From Salegentibacter salegens (lineage in GTDB: Bacteria > Bacteroidota > Bacteroidia > Flavobacteriales > Flavobacteriaceae), in NCBI RefSeq assembly GCF_900142975.1, contig NZ_LT670848.1, positions 3,720,001 through 3,784,000 on the forward strand: a stretch of DNA of 64,000 bases, read 5' to 3'. The notes below the pieces were generated by a model. That model had not been told where the DNA came from and searched no databases. It saw nothing but the letters and a program-made list of their open reading frames with translations. Shown here piece by piece: positions 18,666 to 27,210 of the stretch. The translations under genes were made by a program, and so were the position numbers. Position 1 is the first letter of the stretch. The number at the start of each line of letters is the position of its first letter.

Positions 18666-20090
18666 ATGATGAAAAAGATACCTTTTCTAATTTTACTCTT
18701 AAGTTTTATTCCTCAATTAGGGAGTGCCCAGGAAATAGAAATCCCTTTAGGTAAAATTGTAGATTCAATCCCAGTAACTGACTCTACCGCAAGCAATTTT
18801 GCTTTATATCTTCCGCAAAATTTTAATGATAAAAAGCAATGGCCGGTAATTTTTGTATTTGATCCCGAGGGAAGGGGTAGGGCAGCTACGCAACTTTTTA
18901 GAGCGGTTGCAGAAGAGCAGTCTTATATTATTGCGGCATCTAATTTAAATTTGAAAAAAGACTCTTTAAAGAACAATATCAACAAAGTAGGACCATTCAT
19001 TAACCAGGTAGATGGTATGCTGGCTATAGATAGGCAACAGGTTTATGTGGCAGGACTTTCAGAAGGAGGGCAACTAGCTACTGCATTGCCCTTTATTTAC
19101 AATAATATTTCGGGGGTATTAGCTGTGGAAAATGCCTGGATAAATACTGAATATTTGAACACTGGCAATAAATTTATGTTTAGCGCGGTGGCTTGCGATA
19201 CTAGAAATACTATGCTTGTTTTAGAGGAAATTGAAGCCTATTTAGATAAAGAAAATTTTCCGACAGAAATGAATTTTTATACCTGTGATGATGAGGTGGA
19301 ATGGCCCGTTAGCGGCGTAATTCAAAATGCTGTTTCCGGATTTACTCTGAATGCCATGAAAGAAGGAAAAAGGCCAAAAGATTTAGACTTGGTGAAAGAC
19401 TTGTTTAATGCTGAGGTGGATTATGCCGAAGTTATGCGGCGTAAACGTAATTACTACCAGGCATTTGAAAAGCTGAAGCAAATTGAAGATAAGTATGATG
19501 ATTTGGACCTGGATATAGATTTGCGCGATAAGATAAAGAATATTAGGAGGAATAAAGCCTTTAGGCAGCAAAGACGTGACTACCGCGACCTTGTGTCTAC
19601 TGAAAAAGCTAAACAGGAAGAATATGTATATTATATGGAAACCGATGTGGTGACTTCAAATTTTGAAAACATTGGCTGGTGGGCGGCCCAGGTAGAAGGA
19701 TTGAAAGAGAATGAAGAAAAATTTAGCGGTTACAAAGAAAAAATGGCAAGCAGGCTTCAGGGCTTTCTGGATAATCTTAGTAAGAATTACTACGATGCTT
19801 ACGTGAATTCCCAGGCCGATTCCAGATCTAAAATCTTCGTGAGTATTCTGCGAACTATATTTGATAAAAACGATCCTGAAGCTTATCTAAATATTATTAA
19901 GATTGCCGGTCACGATGGTGATCACGAAACCGCTCTTCTATATCTTGATGACTTGCTGAAAACCGGTTTTGATGATATAAATGCGTTGTATAATATTGAA
20001 GGTATTTTAGATCTAAAACTAAGTGAAGAATATAATTCAAAGATCAGGGAGTATCTTGGGGAAGCTAAATACTATAAAGCTGAAAGTTAA
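18666..20090 (+). CDS. secreted alpha/beta-hydrolase with helical C-terminal region
   Basis: 474 residues. Signal peptide MMKKIPFLILLLSFIPQLGSAQ. Residues 45-250 look like an esterase/PHB-depolymerase-type hydrolase: FALYLPQNFNDKKQWPVIF, FVFDPEGRG, and the nucleophile elbow VAGLSEGGQLA (Ser about residue 133). Candidate acid residues follow in YTCDDEVEWPV, but a clear catalytic His is not obvious, so activity is uncertain. Residues 255-470 are helical and charged, with tetratricopeptide-like pieces (YYQAFEKLKQIEDKYDD, HETALLYLDDLLKTG). The next gene's start overlaps its 3' end. Confidence 0.65.
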   Translation: MMKKIPFLILLLSFIPQLGSAQEIEIPLGKIVDSIPVTDSTASNFALYLPQNFNDKKQWPVIFVFDPEGRGRAATQLFRAVAEEQSYIIAASNLNLKKDSLKNNINKVGPFINQVDGMLAIDRQQVYVAGLSEGGQLATALPFIYNNISGVLAVENAWINTEYLNTGNKFMFSAVACDTRNTMLVLEEIEAYLDKENFPTEMNFYTCDDEVEWPVSGVIQNAVSGFTLNAMKEGKRPKDLDLVKDLFNAEVDYAEVMRRKRNYYQAFEKLKQIEDKYDDLDLDIDLRDKIKNIRRNKAFRQQRRDYRDLVSTEKAKQEEYVYYMETDVVTSNFENIGWWAAQVEGLKENEEKFSGYKEKMASRLQGFLDNLSKNYYDAYVNSQADSRSKIFVSILRTIFDKNDPEAYLNIIKIAGHDGDHETALLYLDDLLKTGFDDINALYNIEGILDLKLSEEYNSKIREYLGEAKYYKAES

Positions 20091-20676
20091 AATAAAATTT
20101 AGTTGCCTTCTCTTTATAATTCTGTCTGCTTCAGTTTTTGCTCAGAAAGAAGATGCTTTTCAGTTTCAACAGGAGATGATTGAAAAATTCAACGATCCGC
20201 AGCGTACTCCGCTTTCTGAAAAAGATTTAGCTGAATTTAAAAGCCTGGATTTCTTTGAAATTAATACAGCCTTTAAAGTAAAAGCTCATTTTGTAAGAAC
20301 TCCGGCTGAAGCTCCTTTTAGAATGCAAACTACTACAGATAGAAAACCGGTTTATGTGAAGTACGGCGAATTATATTTCACGATAAAGGGGAGAGAATTT
20401 AAATTGGGTGTTTTTCAAAATCAGGAACTCATCTCAGATCCTGAATATTATAATTATTTGTTTCTACCTTTTACAGATATTACTAACGGCGAAACCACCT
20501 ACTCCGGCGGACGGTATTTAGACTTAAGGATGCCGGAGGGTGATTCCATTTTCTTAGATTTTAATAAAGCATATAATCCTTATTGTGCTTATAATGGTAA
20601 TTATTCCTGTCCTATAGTTCCTGCTGAAAATCATTTGGAAATAGTTATTCCAGCAGGCGTTAAGAATTTTAAATAA
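20056..20676 (+). CDS. DUF1684 family secreted protein
   Basis: Residues after the signal peptide (KFSCLLFIILSASVFAQ) match DUF1684: FRMQTTTDRKPVYVKYGEL, FTIKGREFKLGVFQNQ, LFLPFTDITNGETTYSGGRYLDL, then FNKAYNPYCAYNGNYSCPI with conserved Cys. Function unknown. The start is not certain: GTG at 20023 and TTG at 20056 are both in frame. I prefer 20056 because CAGGGAG lies just upstream and the n-region becomes shorter. Either choice overlaps the hydrolase gene, implying an operon. It converges on the porin gene with a six-base gap. Confidence 0.8.
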   Translation: MGKLNTIKLKVKIKFSCLLFIILSASVFAQKEDAFQFQQEMIEKFNDPQRTPLSEKDLAEFKSLDFFEINTAFKVKAHFVRTPAEAPFRMQTTTDRKPVYVKYGELYFTIKGREFKLGVFQNQELISDPEYYNYLFLPFTDITNGETTYSGGRYLDLRMPEGDSIFLDFNKAYNPYCAYNGNYSCPIVPAENHLEIVIPAGVKNFK

Positions 20677-20682
20677 TTAATT

Positions 20683-21798
20683 TTAAAACGAATAAACCGC
20701 AGCTAGAACAAAAGACGAAAGGTTATCGGTTCCTTCTAAATCTGAATTTATAAAAACCGAGGATGGTGTATTAGATACTCTATCCAGACGCAATTCAGGT
20801 TTTATGGTTAGTTTTCCAATGCTATAATTCCCGGTAAGGGTGAAGTCTAATGCTTCTGCATCAGCTCCATAAACAGGCCCGCCATTTTCCAATTCTTTAA
20901 AATATTCAGCTCTTATACCAATAGCAAAACTATCAGAAGTTTGAATCTGCGGATAAAGCGCTGCTCCATAAAATCCAGCACCATCCGTAGTGTTATAGGT
21001 AGTATTGAGTCCTAAATAGAAAGCTTCAGTAAAATCCCATCCAGTGGTTAAATCTATCTGGAAGGTCGCTTCATCTAAAAGTGGCATTTGCTCGCCATAT
21101 ATCAGGTTTAAAAATGCACTTCCGTTTCCGGTAGAATACCCAAGCTGGCCCCCAAAGGAATATTTACCATATGGATTAAACTCAGTCCAGTCTGTTGGGT
21201 TCATAATGGCCAACATTGCGCTCCAGTTGTCATCTATGGCAAAGTCGGCTTTAATTCCGGTATGGGAGAAAGGTCCATACGAGAACATATATGAAGTTGA
21301 ATAATTGAAGTTGGCAGCCGGTGAGATTACTTCATAACCCAGAAAAGTATTAAAATTCCCCAGCGTTAAAGTAACCGCATCTGAAACATTCCAGTAAGCG
21401 TATAATTGGTTTACAATATTGTTGGGTGCCGCTGATGCAAAAACTGCATCTTCACCCCGCGGACCGAAAACCAAATCGGCCACAAAACCCACTTTTTCGC
21501 CTTCGTAGCCCAGGATTACATTGGCCATTCCAATGGCGAATCCGGGATCGTTGGCAAAGGAAGAAGGAGGAGCTTGCGGGCCTACAATAGGCTCACCAGC
21601 ATCGTTATATTCAAATTTATTTAATCCGTTAAAATTGGATCTAAAATAGGTGTCTACCGAACCACTGATGCTAAAATTAGACATAAAGCTTTCAACTTCA
21701 GCTGTTTCAGCTTCCTGAGCTTGCAGGTTAGAACCTATAACAAAGCTTATCCCTAAAAGGAATATTTTTTGGATATTTGCAGTAGTAAATTTTTTCAT
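20683..21798 (-). CDS. outer-membrane beta-barrel porin (BBP2/OmpL-like)
   Basis: 371 residues with a signal peptide ending SNLQAQ. Alternating strands run through the protein and the last residues (LSSFVLAAVYSF) form a C-terminal aromatic-ended barrel strand. SISGSVDTYFRSNFN and LYAYWNVSDAVTLTLGNFNTFLGYEVISP (shortened in reading) fit putative beta-barrel porin-2. It follows amt and P-II in the same direction, so it is probably the outer-membrane port for ammonium or small nitrogen compounds. Its 5' leader shares a motif with both those genes. Confidence 0.8.
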   Translation of the reverse strand: MKKFTTANIQKIFLLGISFVIGSNLQAQEAETAEVESFMSNFSISGSVDTYFRSNFNGLNKFEYNDAGEPIVGPQAPPSSFANDPGFAIGMANVILGYEGEKVGFVADLVFGPRGEDAVFASAAPNNIVNQLYAYWNVSDAVTLTLGNFNTFLGYEVISPAANFNYSTSYMFSYGPFSHTGIKADFAIDDNWSAMLAIMNPTDWTEFNPYGKYSFGGQLGYSTGNGSAFLNLIYGEQMPLLDEATFQIDLTTGWDFTEAFYLGLNTTYNTTDGAGFYGAALYPQIQTSDSFAIGIRAEYFKELENGGPVYGADAEALDFTLTGNYSIGKLTIKPELRLDRVSNTPSSVFINSDLEGTDNLSSFVLAAVYSF

Positions 21799-21811
21799 AA
21801 TAAAAGTCTTG

Positions 21812-21824
21812 TTTAATGAGTTGA
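21812..21824 (-). promoter_or_regulatory. shared nitrogen-gene leader motif, porin copy
   Basis: Coding-strand TCAACTCATTAAA begins 26 bases before the porin start codon. The same core ACTCATTA occurs at nearly identical spacing before amt and glnK. Confidence 0.5.
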
Positions 21825-21863
21825 AATGTGTTGAGCAAAGCTTTATGAGAGATTTACATATAG

Positions 21864-21885
21864 GGAGCGCTCCGCCAAGCGCTCC
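21864..21885. other. hairpin between amt and porin
   Basis: GGAGCGCT, loop CCGCCA, AGCGCTCC: a perfect 8-bp G+C-rich stem in the 113-base spacer. It lacks a T-run on the - strand, so partial termination or mRNA stabilisation between the two genes is more likely than full termination. Confidence 0.6.
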
Positions 21886-21911
21886 TTTTCTTTCTAAAAG
21901 CTTTAAATTTT

Positions 21912-23153
21912 TTATCTATCGTGAACTGTTCCAAATTCGGCATAGGCATCCATACCGTGTTCGTGAGCGTCCAGGCCTTCAGTTTCTTCTTTTTCTTCCA
22001 TTCTTAAGCCCATTGTAGCCTTAATAATCGATAGAATAATGAATGCTGAAATGCAACAGAAAGCACCAATTATTCCTACGCCCGCCAGCTGTATAAGTAA
22101 TTGATCAAAGCCAGCCATACTTCCAAAGATTCCAACGGCAAGTGTTCCCCAAATTCCGCAGGCAAGGTGCACAGCTACGGCACCAACAGGATCGTCTAAT
22201 TTAAGTCTATCAATAAGGGAAACCCCGAATACAATAACACCTCCTGCAACAAGACCAATAAGAACAGCATCTAATGGAGACATAAGATCGGCCCCGGCAG
22301 TAATTCCTACCAGGCCACCTAAAATTCCGTTGAGGAACATGGTGAGATCATAATTCTTATAAGCAATGGTTGAAACCAAAAAGGCTGAAATACCGCCTGC
22401 CGCAGCAGCAAGACAGGTAGTTACCAGGGTGATAGAGGTTAATGAAGGATCGGCTGAAAGTACTGAACCTCCATTAAAGCCAAACCAACCTAGCCAAAGA
22501 ATAAAAACGCCCGCTGTTGCCAAAGGAATGTTGTGACCTGGAATTGCGTGAGACTGGCCTTCTTTGCCAAATTTTCCTAAACGCGCTCCTAGTAAATAAA
22601 TAGCTATAAGGGCTGCCCATCCACCTACGGAATGAACAAGGGTAGAACCGGCAAAATCGTAAAAACCAAGTCCGTCTAAGAATCCACCGCCCCATTTCCA
22701 GGAGCCTACAATAGGATAAACAATAGTGATATAGATCACAGAAAAAAGCATAAAACTTCCCAGTCTAATCCTTTCTGCAACTGCCCCCGAAACTATGGTC
22801 GCTGCGGTTGCCGCAAACATTCCCTGAAAAAGAAAATCTGTCCAGTAAGTGTAACCTCCGTTATAGGCTAAGTCTAAAGAACCGTTTGCCATAGGTGCGC
22901 TTAATCCAAAAAGGTCAAAGAAATAATCCGGAACTATTCCGGCAATAAAAGAACCCGGATACATTAAATTAAATCCTAGAATAGCATAGGTAAGTAACCC
23001 GGCGCAAATAATAAATACATTTTTAAACAGGATATTAATGGCATTTTTTTGCCTTGTAAGTCCAACCTCAAGCAGTGAGAAACCAAGGTGCATAAAAAAT
23101 ACCAGGGCGGTACACACCATCATCCAAACATTATTAGTAGTAAGTAATTCCAT
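21912..23153 (-). CDS. amt: ammonium transporter
   Basis: 413 residues with about eleven membrane spans. Amt/Rh signature elements are visible: MVCTALVFFMHLGFSLLEVG, DFAGSTLVHSVGGWAALI (first pore His region, about residues 158-175), IPGHNIPLATAGVFILWLGWFGFNGG, and VAVHLACGIWGTLAVGIFG (second pore His region). It imports ammonium in the cytoplasmic membrane. Thirty-one bases downstream of the P-II gene, the usual glnK-amt pair, so its activity is probably gated by that P-II protein. Confidence 0.95.
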   Translation of the reverse strand: MELLTTNNVWMMVCTALVFFMHLGFSLLEVGLTRQKNAINILFKNVFIICAGLLTYAILGFNLMYPGSFIAGIVPDYFFDLFGLSAPMANGSLDLAYNGGYTYWTDFLFQGMFAATAATIVSGAVAERIRLGSFMLFSVIYITIVYPIVGSWKWGGGFLDGLGFYDFAGSTLVHSVGGWAALIAIYLLGARLGKFGKEGQSHAIPGHNIPLATAGVFILWLGWFGFNGGSVLSADPSLTSITLVTTCLAAAAGGISAFLVSTIAYKNYDLTMFLNGILGGLVGITAGADLMSPLDAVLIGLVAGGVIVFGVSLIDRLKLDDPVGAVAVHLACGIWGTLAVGIFGSMAGFDQLLIQLAGVGIIGAFCCISAFIILSIIKATMGLRMEEKEETEGLDAHEHGMDAYAEFGTVHDR

Positions 23154-23166
23154 AAAAGTGATTTTT

Positions 23167-23180
23167 TATAATGAGTTGAT
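23167..23180 (-). promoter_or_regulatory. shared nitrogen-gene leader motif, amt copy
   Basis: Coding-strand ATCAACTCATTATA lies 14-27 bases before the amt start codon, at the same spacing as before the porin and glnK. Confidence 0.5.
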
Positions 23181-23184
23181 TTTT

Positions 23185-23523
23185 TTAGGAAAGGGAGTCC
23201 GTTCCTTTTTCTTTAGTTCTTATGCGATAGGCTTCTTCTACCGGGGTCACAAATATTTTTCCGTCACCAACAGACCCGGTATGCGCGGCTTTTAAAATGG
23301 TTTCTACCGTGCTCCCTACATTGTGATCTGAGACTACCAGTGAGATCTTACGCCGTTGAATATCGCTAGTGCTATAAGATACACCTCGGTAAACGTGGCC
23401 TTGCTTTTCGTTACCCACACCGGTAACATCCCAATAGCTGAAAAAGTTGACTTCGGTTTCGTGAAGTGCTTTCTTTACTTCATCAAACCTCGATTTTCTA
23501 ATGATTGCTTCTATTTTTTTCAT
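23185..23523 (-). CDS. glnK: P-II family nitrogen regulator (GlnK/GlnB-like)
   Basis: 112-residue trimeric sensor of 2-oxoglutarate and ATP/ADP. MKKIEAIIRKSRFDEVKKAL is the family N-terminus and HTGSVGDGKIFVTPVEEAYRIRT the C-terminal signature (shown in parts). The T-loop (residues 36-55, GNEKQGHVYRGVSY) keeps a Tyr at position 50, equivalent to the modified Tyr51 of E. coli, but the surrounding loop differs. Location directly upstream of amt indicates that it blocks or opens that channel. Confidence 0.92.
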   Translation of the reverse strand: MKKIEAIIRKSRFDEVKKALHETEVNFFSYWDVTGVGNEKQGHVYRGVSYSTSDIQRRKISLVVSDHNVGSTVETILKAAHTGSVGDGKIFVTPVEEAYRIRTKEKGTDSLS

Positions 23524-23535
23524 GAAAACTTGATT

Positions 23536-23548
23536 TTTAATGAGTATA
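23536..23548 (-). promoter_or_regulatory. shared nitrogen-gene leader motif, glnK copy
   Basis: Coding-strand TATACTCATTAAA is 13-25 bases before the glnK start codon. The core ACTCATTA is common to all three genes of the module. Confidence 0.5.
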
Positions 23549-23615
23549 AATGTATAAAATTATTATAACACCCATTAAAAAATAGGGGTTATCAGTAAAT
23601 AAATATGAAATAAAC

Positions 23616-23649
23616 AAAAACAACCCCTAAAAAATTAGGGGTTGTTTTT
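23616..23649. terminator. bidirectional terminator downstream of crcB
   Basis: Arms AAAAACAACCCCTAA and TTAGGGGTTGTTTTT form a perfect 15-bp stem with a four-base loop. It lies 46 bases past the crcB stop on the - strand and insulates crcB from glnK. Confidence 0.88.
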
Positions 23650-23694
23650 TAACCTAGGTAAGTTTTGATTTTTTTGTAAATTTTTGAAGTTGAC

Positions 23695-24069
23695 TTAGGT
23701 CAATTTAGAGAGAAAAAGACCTAAAAAGACAGCCAAGATTCCTAGAATTATGCTTCCGAAGGTGTAAAAGAAGAAATTTAGGTAATCACCGGTGCGTAAA
23801 AGTGCTTGATTTTCAAAGGCAAAGCTGGAAAAGGTTGTAAAGCCACCACAAAAGCCAACGGCTAGAAATAATACGGTATTAGAGTTAAAAATTTCAGACC
23901 GGGCAGCGATTCCTAGAATTAATCCTAACAGTAAACTTCCCAAAATATTTACCGTAAAAGTCCCAATGGGAATAAATTCGGTTTCAAAATTTAAACTTTT
24001 ACTGATTAGATAGCGCAAAACACTACCAAGACCGCCGCCTAAAAAAATCAATAATAGTTGTTTGAACAT
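23695..24069 (-). CDS. crcB: fluoride efflux channel CrcB/Fluc
   Basis: 124-residue four-span membrane protein that forms a dual-topology dimeric fluoride channel. GGGLGSVLRYLISK (residues 10-23), GTFTVNILGSLLLGLILG (about 37-54, with the conserved Asn) and GFCGGFTTFSSFAFE (about 72-86, with the Phe box and Na+ site) are diagnostic. Length is normal. No fluoride riboswitch is evident upstream; six bases separate it from the SRPBCC gene, so the two are probably co-transcribed. Confidence 0.92.
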   Translation of the reverse strand: MFKQLLLIFLGGGLGSVLRYLISKSLNFETEFIPIGTFTVNILGSLLLGLILGIAARSEIFNSNTVLFLAVGFCGGFTTFSSFAFENQALLRTGDYLNFFFYTFGSIILGILAVFLGLFLSKLT

Positions 24070-24075
24070 AAGTGC

Positions 24076-25107
24076 TTATTTAACCGGAATGTAAAGGTGT
24101 GTGATCCATTTTGCAGGATTTGCAACATCGTCTGGAGACGTTAAGTGAACTTCAAAATTATGAGCATCTTCTAGAACTTCAAGTTCGTTTTCTTCAATGT
24201 AATTATAAGCAGCATCCCAGGCCTCTTTTAGGTTTTTATAATCTCCCTTTAAAGTAGTTTTTAACACTTTTTGATTGGGGATAAACCCGGTTAAAATCTC
24301 ACTTTCAGCGGGAGTAATTACCTCGCTCGGTGTAAATATCCCTACAGAAAAAATTGCTGTTCCAGAAGTTTCGTTCCATTCATTGTAAAGTACAAAAGGG
24401 TTTCCACTTTTCTCAATTCCGTTCTCATCCATATAAGTTGAAACCTCTGCAAACATAGGTACCATTTTCTCATCTACCTGACTTATTTTGCTGGCGGTAG
24501 TGGTGTACATATAATAGCCGCCTCCATGCTGAATAACTCCGTCTACATTAATGGCGTATTTATCCATTTTATTCAAAACAACGCTTTGCATATTATTAAG
24601 CCCTTTTTGAAACATTGGGCGCATCATTTCTGCAATACTTTCGTCCTGAAAGGTAAAAGCCAGTTTTTCCATAAAACTTTGGTGGCCTTTTATACCCCAG
24701 GTGACTTCAGTGCCATTTTCAATTTCATTGAACTCCCAGTAAGCCTGGCTTGTAGATTCTCCATAAGGAGTTATGAAACTAATTTGCTGCTCTATTTTAG
24801 AATAAGGTTTTGCTGAAATAGTTTTTATTTCTCCATCCCCTGCACTGTCACTTTTCCAGGAATAAGAAGCACTATCTCCGCTGGTTTTCGTTCCATATTC
24901 AATAATCATATCATCGGCTTCAGCAGACCAGGGCTCCCAGTTTTTCCAGTTTTTAAATTCGTTCACTTCCTGGAAAACCATTTCTACCGGAGCGGTAATT
25001 ACTTTGGTTTCTTCAATTTGATAATCGCCATCTTTCGTGGCTATATAGATAGAGCCTGCAATAATTACAATAAGAAGTAAGAAGAAAAAGTATTTTAATA
25101 TTTTCAT
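24076..25107 (-). CDS. membrane-anchored SRPBCC protein with GyrI-like effector-binding domain
   Basis: 343 residues from the ATG at 25107; an upstream in-frame start would add 13 residues before the hydrophobic anchor and looks less likely. Residues 5-22 are one membrane span. Residues 30-175 match an SRPBCC (START-like) fold (ITAPVEMVFQEVNEFKNWKNW, TPYGESTSQAYWEF, VTWGIKGHQSFMEKL). Residues 185-343 resemble the AraC-effector/GyrI domain (GIFTPSEVITPAES, LKTTLKGDYKNLKEAWDAAYNYI, EVHLTSPDDVANPAKWIT). Probable small-molecule binding at the membrane. Ligand unknown. Confidence 0.78.
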   Translation of the reverse strand: MKILKYFFFLLLIVIIAGSIYIATKDGDYQIEETKVITAPVEMVFQEVNEFKNWKNWEPWSAEADDMIIEYGTKTSGDSASYSWKSDSAGDGEIKTISAKPYSKIEQQISFITPYGESTSQAYWEFNEIENGTEVTWGIKGHQSFMEKLAFTFQDESIAEMMRPMFQKGLNNMQSVVLNKMDKYAINVDGVIQHGGGYYMYTTTASKISQVDEKMVPMFAEVSTYMDENGIEKSGNPFVLYNEWNETSGTAIFSVGIFTPSEVITPAESEILTGFIPNQKVLKTTLKGDYKNLKEAWDAAYNYIEENELEVLEDAHNFEVHLTSPDDVANPAKWITHLYIPVK

Positions 25108-25178
25108 GTGGGTTGCTTTATAAGCGAAGATACTTAAATTTAACATTATTTGTTTATTCGCTAAGGGAGAAGTGGTCT

Positions 25179-25367
25179 TTACGGATTTAAAAAGCCTTTA
25201 AGAATAAAGAGCAGACCTATAAAAGCGAGAAAGGCTAGCAAAACCCATAAACTACCTTTGTATTGTTTTTTATGTAATACCGTATCTTTTTTATAACTAA
25301 ACACAATAATTATTACAAAAGCGACTACAAATAAGCCTGCAAAAACGAGTTGGCCGGTGCTAAACAT
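25179..25367 (-). CDS. small two-span membrane protein
   Basis: 62 residues with two hydrophobic segments (residues 6-24 and 43-60) joined by a basic loop (SYKKDTVLHKKQYKG). Such small proteins are common and uncharacterised in Flavobacteriaceae. Same direction as the SRPBCC gene, 32 bases upstream of its longest frame. Confidence 0.55.
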   Translation of the reverse strand: MFSTGQLVFAGLFVVAFVIIIVFSYKKDTVLHKKQYKGSLWVLLAFLAFIGLLFILKGFLNP

Positions 25368-26031
25368 TTTATTTACTTTTATGCAAAGTTAAGGTTTTAG
25401 GCTTAACCTGTAATTGATTTAGAATTTATTAAAATGAAACCAACATGATGCCGGGCGCAAAAAATTGGCAATACACATCCCGTCCCAATTACTTAGGGGA
25501 GGGAGATGACTATAAGCCTATGATGAATTCCCACATTGGGATAATATCGTTCAGTTAAAGATTAAAGACCCCCGAGCCCTCCTTTAGGTTTGCAGGAATA
25601 AAGAAAAAAGACCAAATTCGAATTATTGAATATCAGTGTTTTTTAAATAAAAAATTTAAATTATGAAACTATATGGTCATTCTTTCCAAAGCAAGATATG
25701 AATAAGGAAAAACATCCGAATTTTCATCATTCATATTCCATAAAATCAAAAAAACTTTACCGAATAACTAAGTATTCGGCTCGCCGATAGGCAAGAGCTG
25801 AATATTTTGTTGACGAATCCGGTTGATTTGCCGTCTATGGGTAAAACGATGAATTGAGGGAAGGATAATTGGAGGTTAAGCTGTCTTTACGTGGCTAAAA
25901 TGTATAGAACCTACTTATTTTATAACGTCATCTGGACTTTTTTAGTGGTTTCAATTTACAATAGTTGGTTTTTATCGTTTAATTTTAAAGTTAAGGCATA
26001 GCAGAGTCTGCCCGCCTTTGCAGATTAATTT
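25368..26031. other. gene-free spacer next to the IS91-type element
   Basis: No gene was found in 664 bases. It holds a long hairpin at about 25770-25804 (AGTATTCGGCTC, GCC, GATA, GGC, then GAGCTGAATATT with G-T pairs), which may be an end structure of the rolling-circle element. GTTGACGAATCC at 25809-25820 recurs inverted, with one extra base, at 28181-28193. Confidence 0.5.
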
Positions 26032-27210
26032 TTAGTTGCTCCTATTTAATTTTTTATCTTTTAATAGAACTCTCCAATTTGCGGGAGGCCCACGTGCATC
26101 AAACAACAGAATGGTATGCAGTCTTCCTTTTTTACAGGTAGAACATCTGCGGTGCAAAAGTGGCTGGATGGTTCTGACAGGTTCCATCTTTACCGTAGCC
26201 AGTTCAGCTTGTAGTTTTGGCAACTTCTCCTTTTTCCAACTGCTACTCAAAATACCATAATGTCGTATTCGAGTAAATCCCTTGGGTAAAATATGCAGGG
26301 CAAACCGCCTGATAAACTCTTGGCCCGATAAGGTTAAGTTGACTTTCTTTCCTGCACGACGATAATCTTTTGCAGTAAAAGTCACCTTTCTGTTTTTGCG
26401 ATCTACATCCGTAATCCGATGATTGCTAATGGCTATTTTATGGGTATATCTGCCCAGGTATTCAATGACATATTTTGGACTTCTAAAAGGTTGTTTGGCA
26501 TATACCACCCACTTTTTACTGAATACCTTATCGTAAACTTTTTGAGGAATTTTCAACTCACTCTTTCTTAGCTCAGCTATATATTTTGCCCTAAACACTT
26601 GGCTCATGGATTTTACATTAAACAAGTATTTTCCATTGTTCTTTGCTTTTTTCCATGTTCCTGATTTGTTCAAACCACCTCCTGGTACAATGCAATGTAA
26701 GTGAGGATGCAAACTCATATTCTGGCCCCAAGTATGGAGCACCGCAATCATGCCCATTCTGCCACCCAAGTGTTTGGGGTTTTCCCCAAATTGCTGCAAG
26801 GTCTGCCAGGCGGCCCTGAACAAACTGCCGTACACTATTTTGCCGTGGCTCAAGGCATAGCTGTTAAATTCACTTGGAAGGGTAAACACCAAATGAAAAT
26901 AGGGAACGTTCAAGAGTTCGTTTTCCCTTGCCCTAATCCATTCTTCACGTTTGTGCCCCTGGCATGTTGGACAATGCCTGTTCCTGCAACTGTTGTAACT
27001 GATGTGCAGCTCGTGGCAACAATCGCATTTATCAATGTGTCCGCCCATAGCTTCTGTTCGGCACCTCCTTATGGCCTGCAATGCACGGTAATGCCATGAG
27101 GTTAGGCTCAAGCTTTTGAGCTGTAGCTGTTCCATCTCTAAAATGTCAGCTACCTTATGTTGGGGCCGCATTAATCGTAGAGCTTGTCTAGAGGAGAAAA
27201 CTTCGAACAA
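26032..27210 (-). CDS. IS91-family transposase
   Basis: 392-residue rolling-circle (HUH/Y) transposase. An N-terminal zinc-ribbon (CDCCHELHISYNSCRNRHC, then PTCQ; residues 61-84) binds DNA. The HUH metal motif is HPHLHCIVPGGG (about residues 168-179) and the catalytic Tyr is probably in EYLGRYTHKIAIS (about 249-261). A second Cys cluster (RRCSTCKKGR) lies near the C-terminus. The start overlaps the 3' end of the recombinase gene by 40 bases, so the two are translated from one message. Confidence 0.9.
   Translation of the reverse strand: MFEVFSSRQALRLMRPQHKVADILEMEQLQLKSLSLTSWHYRALQAIRRCRTEAMGGHIDKCDCCHELHISYNSCRNRHCPTCQGHKREEWIRARENELLNVPYFHLVFTLPSEFNSYALSHGKIVYGSLFRAAWQTLQQFGENPKHLGGRMGMIAVLHTWGQNMSLHPHLHCIVPGGGLNKSGTWKKAKNNGKYLFNVKSMSQVFRAKYIAELRKSELKIPQKVYDKVFSKKWVVYAKQPFRSPKYVIEYLGRYTHKIAISNHRITDVDRKNRKVTFTAKDYRRAGKKVNLTLSGQEFIRRFALHILPKGFTRIRHYGILSSSWKKEKLPKLQAELATVKMEPVRTIQPLLHRRCSTCKKGRLHTILLFDARGPPANWRVLLKDKKLNRSN

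Noticed and set aside
23524..23694. Possible fluoride riboswitch near crcB
   Set aside because: The structured sequence here is downstream of crcB and is a plain 15-bp terminator; nothing like the riboswitch core lies upstream of crcB.
26701..27099. 132-codon + strand frame opposite the IS91 transposase
   Set aside because: Shadow of the transposase; Pro/His/Ala-rich with no recognisable domain.
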